Shown piece after piece: positions 11,985 through 22,500 of a DNA stretch of 64,000 bases. A program made the translations under genes and the position numbers. The DNA is from Euphorbia lathyris. Taxonomy: Eukaryota > Streptophyta > Magnoliopsida > Malpighiales > Euphorbiaceae. The stretch spans positions 25,767,501-25,831,500 of the forward strand of contig NC_088916.1 in assembly GCF_963576675.1 (NCBI RefSeq), in the 5' to 3' direction. Below the pieces are notes generated by a model. It saw nothing but the letters and a program-made list of their open reading frames with translations. It did no database searches and had not been told where the DNA came from. Position 1 is the first letter of the stretch. The number at the start of each line of letters is the position of its first letter.

Positions 11985-12945
11985 TTTTAGGCATTACATC
12001 CATTTGGATACTCAAACTAAAACTTTAAAGTTAATTAGGACTCTAAACTATCAAAATCATCAATCAGGTTCCTGAACTAAGCAAAAAACATCACTTGGAT
12101 CCCCATCTTATCTTAAAATCAGAAACTGTAACTATTTTATATAAGCTGTAATAATCTTTTTTATTGGTTCAAAATGAGTTTGGGGAAGAGGGTCTGAAAT
12201 TTTTCAACCGAATGATTTTCGATGGACTTCAATTAGCAATTTTTATTTAGAATTAAGACTCAATTAATAATTTTTTTTGTTAGTTTAAAAACCTTATTAA
12301 TGAATTTGACAGTTTAAAGTTCTAATTTAATTTTGAAGTTTTAGTTTAAGAAGGGAAATAAGTATAATACTTATTTTTTTTAATATGTGACAAATGATAT
12401 GTATATAATATTAAGTTATCAAAATTAACATTCCACAAATTATAATTGCTAAAAGTAATCACTAAATTGATTTTTTTATTGCTTTTAAATACCAAATTGA
12501 AACAAACCTAAAATTTTAATTATTTTATTGGGATAAATAAAAATTAAAATTGTTACTTCGCACCTATTTTACTTTTTTCACTTTCTGTTGATAATTTTGA
12601 AGTATTAAAATATTAATTATATAATTTTTGTGGGTCAATGAAATATTAATGACGTTAGAGGAAAGGAGGACATTGTGGTTTCCAGCAAATATTAGAATAG
12701 GGACCTAATTGCTTAGATTTTGATTATAGGAATATATTTGACATTTTCCATGTAAAGTAGGATTAAAAGTGAGCTTTGACGTCATCTTCTCCAACCATCT
12801 AGCTTCCGCCGCCGCCGCCGCCCAGCAAGTAAGCAGCTCCCTCTTCTCCTTCATTCTCCATTTTAATAGGGGTTCAGATATAACTATTCTACCAAATTTC
12901 GGCGGCTACCCAGGGCTCTAGCTCCGACCTGATTCCGCCTCTGAT
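11985..12945 (-). repeat. Right long inverted-repeat arm
   Basis: Reverse-complementary to 4245-5158. It contains a GCC-repeat tract (about 12808-12822) absent as such from the left arm. Confidence 0.85.
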
Positions 12946-12946
12946 T

Positions 12947-13262
12947 ATGGGTTTCCAGTCACGTCTACGGTACCTTCAACCTCAGCGACATGCTATTTCC
13001 ATCAACGATCATTCAACTCGGATTGCACCCCAAGCCATGTCTGTGGTCAATAATGTAGTTGTAAATCCTGGTGAGAAAGGAATGAAAACTGATGAGAATG
13101 GTTAAGCCTACTTTTTCAGGTTATGCTGTTGAGGCACCGTATAATTTTCAGTCGTCCAGCTTCATTCATAGGAAGAGAGAAGAAGAAGAAGACAGACAAA
13201 ACAAAAAAAACGTAAAAATAGAAAAAGATGGATATAAGACGAGAGAGAAAATTGTTTCTTGA
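12947..13262 (+). pseudogene. Possible captured two-exon gene fragment
   Basis: An ATG at 12947 opens a 41-codon frame to a GTGAG donor at 13071. A pyrimidine-rich CTTTTTCAG acceptor ends at 13119. Joining the exons keeps the frame open to TGA at 13260-13262, about 88 codons in all, ending in a Glu/Lys-rich tail. I do not recognise the product. The 49-nt intron is short for a plant, so the splice model is tentative. It lies between the right arm and the right terminus and has no counterpart on the left side, as expected for acquired DNA. Confidence 0.3.
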
Positions 13263-13453
13263 AATTTGGAACAATTTTTTTATTTGCTGTTTTTAATCCT
13301 TTAATTAAATTATAAGTGACTAAAATGTCATTAGGTAGCCTTTTTATAACATTAAGTAATAAATTTAAATCTAGACCATTAGATTTTAATCCAATGGATA
13401 TTAATCGTTCACCATCCATGAAGATAATTTAATGCTCACCATTGAAACCAATC

Positions 13454-13479
13454 TTATATATATATATATATATATATAT
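13454..13479. repeat. (TA)n microsatellite between two DNA elements
   Basis: A TA repeat separating the right end of the long-IR element from the left end of the MULE. The same repeat class flanks the MULE on the right (25552-25601) and the CACTA intron at 3974-3990. Confidence 0.9.
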
Positions 13480-13545
13480 GGGTGAGATCAAGCGTGACAA
13501 GGTCTTAAGTTGTGACAATGAGCTTATTGTGTGACATAACAAAAC
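13480..13545 (+). repeat. MULE left terminal inverted repeat
   Basis: Contains three GTGACA words (GCGTGACA, TTGTGACA, TGTGTGACA) spaced about 20-24 bp. The right end has the same arrangement in inverted orientation. Confidence 0.8.
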
Positions 13546-13841
13546 TACGTCGTTTTGACAATAAAATTCAAAAAAAAAAAATACGCGTCAATTTGCCTCT
13601 GTTCCTCACAGGAAAAACACGTGAATCAAATATCTCAATTCTACTCTGTTCCTCACAGAAAAAATGCGATTTTATTCTCACAATCATCGATCGATTTCAA
13701 ATCTGTATTCAGATTAAACTCTGAGTTTCTTCTCCGATGAATTATCGTTCGATTTTCCACTCTGAACATTACTGATCGATTCTCTTCACATCAACATTAT
13801 CGATCGATTTCTCAACTGCATTCATATAATTCAATCTGAAT

Positions 13842-16800
13842 ATGGAATACGAACACCAAAATATGGAATCTGAAGACAACAATCAGTGCAATATGGAAGA
13901 CAACACAACATCATCTCCAGGTATTTTGCTAATATCTGACACTTATACATTTTTTTTGATAATAGATTTATATTAAATTTAGACGATATATATGGATTTC
14001 TTGATAATAATTGATCTAAACTTATTCTCAAAATTGATAATATATTTCTTATACTAATTATTAACAAAAACTGTACTGTAAATTCTAACAAATTGTAATT
14101 GTTATTCCATGTAAATATATTATTGGTTCCATAATAATATATTAGTTGTTCAAAATAGATATACTAATTGTTCCGAACTAATGTACCATTTGTTCAAAGT
14201 ACATATTTGTCCTAATCTCAACTCTCTTACCTGTTTTGTAGATTTGCTTTCGCCTACTTACTCTTCTACTGCAATTGTACCTTATAATTTATTGATAATA
14301 ATTTATCTAAACTTATTCTCAGACTTGATAATAGATTTCTTATACTAATTATTAACAAAAACTGTACTGTAAATTCTAACAAATTGAAATTGTTATTCCA
14401 TGTGAATATATTATTGGTTCCATAATAATATATTAGTTGTTCAAAATAGATATGCTAATTGTTCCGAACTAATGTACCATTTGTTCAAAGTACATATTTG
14501 TCCTAATCTCAACTCTCTTACCTGTTTTGTAGATTTGCTTTCGCCTACTTACTCTTCTACTGCAATTGTACCTTACACACCAGAAGTAATCACAAGACTC
14601 AGCCCTAATGGAACAAAAATATGGATTCCTAATTGTTCAAATGAGTTAAAACCTGCTCTTGGAATGATATTTGAGAATTATAATGAAGCACAAGAATTCT
14701 ACAAATCATATGCATGTGCTGGTGGATTTAATAGTAGGATATCAACTTCAAGAAAGAAACAAGGTGTTATAAAAGAACAATTTTTTGTATGCAATAAAGA
14801 AGGTTACAAATATCACAAAAGAAAAGCAACATCCAGTGATATAAAAACCAGAAAAAGGACACTCAGTCGCGTAGGATGCAGTGCTAAAATGATTATCAAA
14901 CTTTCCGACAATGCAAAATATGAAGTGACACAATTTAAAGAAGAACATAATCATCTTCTATACACTCCAGGATTTGTACAATATCAAAAAGAGGGCAGGA
15001 ACATGAACCTTCTACACAAAAAGATGGTAGTTAATAATGCAAAGGTAAAAAATCTTTTTCATAATACTTATGCATTATAAAATAATGTATTCTGTTTATT
15101 TATAGAATTTTACTCATTTCATCTTAAAATAAATAAATTCTGATTTGGTTAAACAGATGAACGTTGGACCTCTCAAAACTTATAGACAAGCAAAGGAACT
15201 TTATGGAGGATATGAAAATATTGGTGCATCGAAGATAGATTTTAAGAACTTCCAGAGAGACTTGAAAGCATATATTAAGGATTCAGATGAACAAATGTTT
15301 GTAGATAATTTTAAAAAAAAAAGGAGTTATGGAGTGCATTATTTTTTGAATTTGAAGTAGATCAAGAAGGCAGACTATGTAGAGCTTTATGGGCAGACCC
15401 TGTATGTATCAAAAACTACGCTCTTTATGGTGATATGGTCTCATTTGACACCACATATAGCACAAACAGGTACTACATAATAATCTTTGGCATAAAATTA
15501 TTGCTTTCTGCCATTCATATACTGATTGTGGAACACAAAAATTCTGTCATGTTCTTCAAACAGAAAACTTATTTTTATGTTACAATGTACAGGTATAATA
15601 TGATATTTGGACCATTTACTGGGGTTGACAACCACAAAAAATATATTACGCATCTTGTTTCGTGGCTAATGAAGATATTGCATCATTTGAGTGGGTTTTT
15701 AAAACATTTCTGAAAGCAATGGACAAGAATGAGCCGACTTGCTTGATAACAGACCAAGATCCAGCAATGATAGTTGCAATAAAAAATGTTTTCAAAAAAA
15801 CAGAACACAGATTTTGCATGTGGCACATTATGAAGAAGATGTCAGACAAAATAGGTATGAAAAATAATTCTATGCTATTTATGTTCAATTGTCCAATTCA
15901 ATAAATACAATGTTCCAAAATAATACATGTGTTGTTCCATACGAATACATAAAATGTTCCACAATTTTATATGTGTTGTTCAATACGCATAAATTAATTT
16001 TATTCTACCCTGTTTTCTGACAAATACAGGAAGACAAATAATGTAAGAAACAGATTTTATCACAAAGATAAATTCTTGCGTATGGAGTGTAAAGTTGGAA
16101 CCAGAAGAGTTTGAACAAAAATGGATGGAAATCATTTCGGAATTCAATTTACAAGAACATGGATGGCTGAAACACATGTATGATATAAGATCAACATGGA
16201 TTCCTGCTTATTTCAGAGACTCATTCCTAGCGGGCTTAATGAGAACAACATCAAGGTCAGAAAGTGAAAATCACTTCTTCACTTCTTTCACAAAAAGTCA
16301 TTTAACTCTAATTGAATTCCTCCTCAGGTTTGAGGGTGCAATGGAAGCACAAAGACATGCACAAGGAAAAAATGACAATGATTCTAAACACTCAATACCT
16401 ATGACTCAAACACCAATTCCTATTGAAAAACATGCATCAGAAGTATTTACAAAAACAATATTCTACGAATTTCAAAAAGAAGTCATAGATGCTTCATTTA
16501 AATGTGGCGTTGATGATATACAGAAACAGCCTGACAAATGCATAATCACTGTAAGGGAAAAAGGTAAAAAAACAACATATCAGGTTGTTTATAATACAGA
16601 AAACAGTGACACAACATGTTTATGCAAGATGTTCAATAGAGCAGGAATTCCCTGTAGACATATGGTTCTCGTATGGAAGGATAAAATGCTGGAAAAAATT
16701 CCTGACCAGTATGTGCTAAACAGATGGAAAATATTACAAGAGATAACATTGTAAAATAATGTTATAGAAGAATGTGCCCGAACAATGGGAAAGAAAATAA

Positions 16801-17186
16801 TGTTGAATAACTTATGGAGTGAGATTCACATGACTGTGTGTTTGGCTGAAGGGGATGAGGAGGAACTCAATAATCTCACAAGAAACATTCAATCATTGAG
16901 GACAGAGCTGGAAGCAAAGAAAAGAAAGAACATGAACAATTCAACTAAAATTCAAGACATAGAGATGTTGGTTGGAACAAGTCGGCCCTCTGAAGTACTA
17001 ATCAAAGAACCGAAAATTTCTAAAAACAAAGGAACTGGAATTCAGCTTACAAACAGTGAGAAAAGATTGAAGGGAGAAAAAGAGAAAGCAATTGAACAAT
17101 CACAGAAAAAACAAAGGATGTGCAAAGGATGTCACCAATTGTGCAACCACGACATTAGAAACTGCCCTAAAAAAATAAAGAGATAA
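13842..17186 (+). pseudogene. MULE transposase, FAR1/FHY3-related, inactivated
   Basis: This would be the DDE transposase of the element. Exons run about 13842-13920, 14533-15044, 15157-15470, 15593-15850 and 16028-17186, with GT...AG borders. Exon 2 encodes a FAR1-type DNA-binding domain (YKSYACAGGF, then a C and HNH-like EEHNH end). Exons 3-4 encode the MULE domain with SFDTTY (first acidic residue), FGPFTGVDNHKK, TDQDPAM (second) and FCMWHI. The last exon has a SWIM zinc finger (CLCKMFNRAGIPCRHM) and a C-terminal CHCC-like knuckle (CKGCHQLCNHDIRNC). Lesions: a frame change at the A run 15313-15322, another near 15645, an in-frame TAA near 16040 and a TAA at 16752-16754. The gene is therefore dead as read. 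Its architecture matches plant MuDR-class transposases that gave rise to FAR1/FHY3. Confidence 0.85.
13997..14578 (+). repeat. 291-bp tandem duplication covering intron 1 and exon 2 start
   Basis: Sequence at 13997-14287 recurs at 14288-14578 with few differences. Both copies contain the acceptor TTTTGTAG and the beginning of exon 2 of the transposase, so there are two competing acceptors. The first copy lacks the rest of the exon. Confidence 0.85.
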
Positions 17187-17710
17187 GGTAAAAATCCTAT
17201 GTAAAATCCTATGTCTAAACTCTGTTTCCTCTAACAGTATATTTTTGTTATTACCAGACTTGTAAAGCTGTGATTTTTTTTGAAACAACTTGTTATTATA
17301 AGTCTTGATAATTACTTAGAATAATTACTGAATGCTGTAGAACAACATGTTCCATATAAATATATCATTTGTTCATAATTAATATATGATTTGTTCCATA
17401 TAAAAACGTTTATGCCCCTTCAGCTTCACCATGATTCAATCAACATCTTAAAAAGTTCATCAGCAATGTCACTACCTGTATGTTAATTTAGTGTAAACTG
17501 AAATTCAGTTCCTTTTCTCACTACCTGTTGATATCACTATCTCCATATCAACAATGAGCTTAAAAAGTTCATCAGCAATATCAATAATATATAGAACTAT
17601 AAAAACATAAAAACAAAATATATCATTAAATAAAAAAAATACAGACATAAAAATAAAAAACATACCAACATAAAAATAAAAACAAAATGTTCACAATTAA
17701 AAATAAAACA
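17187..17710. other. Intergenic spacer with decayed copies of the small ORF
   Basis: At 17415-17470 and again at 17550-17580 there are decayed copies of a piece of the 17711-18055 ORF, such as AAAAAGTTCATCAGCAATGTC beside CCCTTCAGCTTC. They indicate partial duplication of that ORF. The rest is AT-rich with TTGTTCC words. Confidence 0.55.
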
Positions 17711-18055
17711 TTACAAATAAGGATTATCAGGGCCCATAACATCATTGTTATATTTCTTAATCTGGTTCTCCAGATTCATCTTCACTTCCTGCATCTCCTC
17801 CTTCAACTCCTCCTTCTCCTCCACTCCTTTCTCAATAAAAGACATCATTGAGTCACAAAATAAAGACATAAAAGCCTTCATGCCCTTCAGCTTCTTTAGG
17901 ATATCGTCAATATCCCCTTCCATGAAAGTTTCTTCCATATCTTTAATAACTTCAAAAAGCTCATCAGGAATGTCACTACGTTCATTACGTAGTGAAGGTT
18001 CTACAGGAGAAGAGGACCTGCTTCTTTTAGACGAACTCGAGATGCTGCCTGACAT
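17711..18055 (-). CDS. Small coiled-coil protein of the MULE, unknown function
   Basis: An intact 114-codon ORF lies between the convergent transposase and Ulp1 genes, on the same strand as Ulp1. The N-terminus is Ser/Arg-rich (SGSISSSSKRSRSSS). The middle is acidic with DELFEVIKDMEETF. The C-terminal half is a long Glu/Lys heptad-like stretch (EEKEELKEEMQEVKMNLENQ) that would form a coiled coil. The short basic Ser/Arg-rich N-terminus could be a localisation signal, but this is inference. I do not recognise a family. Because the neighbouring transposase has several stops while this ORF has none, it is either recent or under constraint. It could also be the last part of a longer transcript. 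Confidence 0.55.
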   Translation of the reverse strand: MSGSISSSSKRSRSSSPVEPSLRNERSDIPDELFEVIKDMEETFMEGDIDDILKKLKGMKAFMSLFCDSMMSFIEKGVEEKEELKEEMQEVKMNLENQIKKYNNDVMGPDNPYL

Positions 18056-19516
18056 CTTTGCTAAAATTCAACTTCTACTAAAAAAAAATACGATCAATAA
18101 ATAGAGCAGTACTATTTATAGAATTTTATTTAGTCTCTTCAACTTCATACTATCAAACACGCTTTCTTTCATTCAAATGATTATCTATTGGGAAACTCAC
18201 AAGCTTTTATTAATTTAGACTCTTCAAATTCTACTATTATTGCAATTAAAGACAGCTTTCTTTCCTTCAAATAATTATCTATTGAGAATCTCAACAGTAT
18301 TAATATTATTACGTATATGAAAATATTTATTAAATGCAAACTAAATTAAAACTGTAAATCAGTCTCTTAAGCTATTGGTATTTATTCCTATATAAATATG
18401 TGAATCAGTCTCTTAAACTATTAGTATCAGAATCAATAATTATTTACTCATTTATTTATTATTGCAAAAGGATATGAATTAAAATCAGATTAAAATAAAT
18501 CTTTATTCATTTTATTAACAATTAAAAGTTTAATGAAACATATATCATGTATTAATATTACATTCTTCCAACGGTATACATACTATGTTCCATTCCATGA
18601 GTTGTATTGTTCAGTTTGAATACATATGTTGTTCCGGAATAAATATTACATTGTTCCATCAGAAATAGTTACATTATTTTTATTTACTTTAATGAGATCT
18701 AAACTCATTTAACATTCCAAAATAATTAATACTATAATCCAACCCAATTTGTTTAAATGGCTAATGTATATAAGGTGGTTGTGAGTCCAAACCATTTAAT
18801 ATGCTCTTATATTGATCCAAATTATACATAAATTTGTACATAAATTGTACAAATTCTTCAATATAACTATATCATTTGTGATGAGTATTGAAAAATGATC
18901 TATACGGAATTCTACAAAATTGTACCACTTGTTCAATGTAACTATATCATTTGTTCCGAAATAATTAACAATTTGTTCCATTCCCTAAACTGAATAGTTC
19001 AATCGGAATACATATGTTTTTCCGGAATAAATATTACATTGATCAATAAAAAATAGTTACATTCTATTTATTTACTTTAATATGATCTAAAATCATTTCC
19101 CATACAAATATATAAAGGGATTGTGAGTATGAACCATTGGAAATGCTCTTATATTGAGCCAAAACTATACATAAATTATACAAATTCTTTAATATAACTG
19201 TAACATTTGTTCAAACTTAATGTACCATTAAGAGGTTGGGAGAATTGAAAAAGGCTGTGGATGAATTCTACAAAATTGTACGACTTGTTCAATGTAATTA
19301 TATAGTTTGTTCCGAATCAATATACCATTTGTTCAAATAAAATGTAACATCTGTTCCAAATGAATTATATCTCCTAAATATTAAACATATTGACATCTGT
19401 TAGGAATAAACAAACATAATTTCAAAAACCTTTATAAATGTAAAATTTTATATACAAATTCTAAAGTATATTTACAAATTCTAAAATATATTTACAAATT
19501 TAACATACAAAATATG
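18056..19516. repeat. Non-coding MULE spacer built of tandem duplications
   Basis: Several diverged duplications follow one another. A unit of about 90 bp repeats at 18127 and 18212. A unit of about 60 bp lies at 18355-18430. A larger unit of about 340-390 bp has copies near 18585-18970 and 18971-19345 (shared GAATACATATGTT, GCTCTTATATTGA, TCTACAAAATTGTAC). TTGTTCCA/TTGTTCAA words are dense throughout. No ORF is supported. Confidence 0.7.
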
Positions 19517-22500
19517 CTATTCGAAATTTAATCCAGCACCAACAACCCATTCTTTTGACTTCTCATCAATTTCTTCAATAAGTTGATTTATTGGATTCAA
19601 AAGAATGCTCCAGCAATAAAAAATTCTAAGCTTTCTAAACTCTTTTCCCTGTAAAAAAAATGATATAATAAAATAGAATAATAGTAATACAAATTGTTAC
19701 ATAAAGAATTTACAACATATACCTTAGAATTTTTTGTCAATCCAATATTCCACTCCTTCACACTCTGACCAATGTATGTTTCCATATGCTTTAAAAGAAA
19801 AACACCACAATCATTGTGGTTATTATTGCTTCTCCACTTCATCATCAGAATTTGCACTTTGTATGCACACATTTGTTTTAATGAAGAAGCATCATTTTTG
19901 AAAACAAAATGGGCATAGGATTTTAACTACAACAAACAAATCAGAAAAATATGTTATCACATATACAAGAAAAACAAAAAATGAAGTAAATCAATTTACA
20001 ACATACCAATTGTTCTGGACAATGATCATACTTATCAGCACGACTGATTTTGTGAGGAAGTGTCATATTATCCAATATTTGAACACTATTTGAAAGATTG
20101 TTCACAACAATCAGATAAAAATGTCCATGAGCAATAACAGGGAAAAACACCTAATAAACAACAAAAAATATTAGTATCTCAATACATTTAACAGTATTCA
20201 ACAACTGTTGTTCCACCATAAAACTTACCAATTCAACATTAGCCAAGTTTTTAAATTTGAAAAACTTAAGTTCATTCTGAAGCCTTTCATTAAAATTATG
20301 TTCTCTTGTTCTACTAGCTCCAGAAAACAGAAGATTCTACAAAATAATCAAAACAACATTTAGCAAAACAATTATTTACAGAATGAAAACAAAAAACAAA
20401 CTTACAAAGTTAGGAAACATACAAAAGCTTATGTACTGAAAAAAAATCTTTTCGGCTTTCCACTATATTTTTTCAGTTCTTCAGTATTCAAAATTGAACT
20501 CCAAGCATCCACAATATTATTGACAATATGATCATGACCAGACATTGATAAAATCTCCCGTTTATCAATAAAGGTTTGTCCATCGTTGAAAAATACATCA
20601 CTTCAAAACAAGGAAAAAAACTATCAGTATATGCAAAAATAACATATAAATTCATATAACAAACATAACTTCAACTTCTTACTTGCTTAAAACAGGACTC
20701 AGAGCATATTCAACAATCCCCCTTTTACGACTATCCATGTTATCAACCAACTTTGGATGCCGAGAAATAAAAGGAGAACGAAGGTACTTCGAATCCTTAA
20801 CAATCCTCCTTAAACGATCTCCTCCACAACTTTCATTATGAACACCATATCTCAAAATAATATTTGCCAAATCTCGACATAATTCATTCATCACATCTAC
20901 ACTGTAAGATGACCTCCTAGCATACTTATCCCACTAAAAAACAAATCACAATTAACATAATCCATCAAAACTAATTGTTCCAAAAAATAAAAATCAATTG
21001 TTCCAAAAATAAAAACCAATTGTTCCAAAAATAAACACCAATTGTTCCAAAAATAAACACTTACAATTTTGTCAATTGTCAACACTTTCTCAGACATTAT
21101 ATCATACATATACTTCATTACATAATACCCACAACTTTTTGTATCTTTCTGAGTTGGAATATTCTGCAAAATAAAATACAAACAACTTAAAAACAATAAA
21201 AAACAAAATTACACAAATATAAATACAAATTAAACACGTACCACATGGATAATCCACTTTACCAAAAACTTCTCATGATAAAAAGAAACAATAGATCTGC
21301 AAAACAATATCATATATATGTCAAGCTATTGCATTCAATAAATAAAATACATTATAAAAGAGCATTTGATTATTAACATACTCATCAACAACATTTCTCC
21401 ATTCATCATTTTCCACGCCCAAACGACTTTTCAATGGATTCAAAAGAAAAACACGTTTCCGCTCAAGATCAACAACAGTCAAAGTCCAATGATAACTGAA
21501 GAAAACAAACACATAATAATACATTATTAAACAAATAAAATAATCATCAATATAGACAAATAATGCATACCCTTTGTTTCGTGGTATCAAATACAAACAT
21601 TTGTTGCCAGACTGTTCATATCTCTCGGTCAAAAACTTGATCTTCTCCCCAATCTTATCAACTCTTTCAAAATTATTAGTTATGTTTGGATCAACAAGAG
21701 AGAAGGTGGTATCCAATCTATCATTATCCACAATCACATCATAAAGGTGCCTGTAGAAAACACACACGAAACATATACACTAAACATGCCATTCAAAAAA
21801 ATAAAACAATATAACCACTAATACAAACATACAATTATAAACAAAAAAATACCTCATGTAATACAAAATTGGGCCACAACCTATTGGATCTAGATCAGCC
21901 AATTCACGAATATCCTTCCTCAATATAACTGGTTTAACAGAATGACCAAAAATGTAATCTTCAAATGTAGTAAAAACTGTCCTCCCATTACATAAATAAT
22001 TGTTAGCCCATCTACACATGTCAGCAAATTCATCTGGAACATCTCCAGGCAAACACTCCAAATCTATATCATCATCAGAATCAGAATCAGAATTCTCTGA
22101 CTCAATCGCATCATCGATATCACTGGCAAAAATATAAAACAACTTAAATATATAACAAAAAAAAAAAATAAAAAAATAAAAATGTTCCATACATATACAA
22201 CAAAGGTTCCAAAAAACTGAACCATTTGTTCAACAAAATAATAACTTACACAGTTTCATCAGCAGCATCAACAAACTCATCCCCTTCATCTTGATTTAAA
22301 CAAACTAAAGGACCAGCCCCAGAAACTATATCAGCAGCCCTACAAACAAAAAAAATAAAAAAAACAATTAAGCCACAAATATTAAATGACATGATCCAAA
22401 ACAAAAAACAGGAATTATTCAAGCATAAATAAATTACATTTCAGACGAAACAGATTGATCAGCCACACTCTGGCTTAACAACTCAAATTGAGGAGCAGAA

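Larger units (their letters stand above)
3994..13453. mobile_element. Long-inverted-repeat DNA element (MULE-like, gene-capturing)
   Basis: The ends share the word TCAATGGTGAG (left about 4004; complement at about 13434-13444). Inside them lie arms of about 0.9 kb (4245-5158 and 11985-12945) in inverted orientation. Both ends abut TA-repeat DNA. No transposase was found inside, so the element would be non-autonomous. Cargo includes a degraded retrotransposon ORF fragment, a large minisatellite, and a Stowaway, a hAT and another MITE. Long inverted repeats with captured coding fragments are typical of Pack-MULEs. The assignment is inference, because a 9-bp target duplication cannot be judged inside a TA microsatellite. 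Confidence 0.5.
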
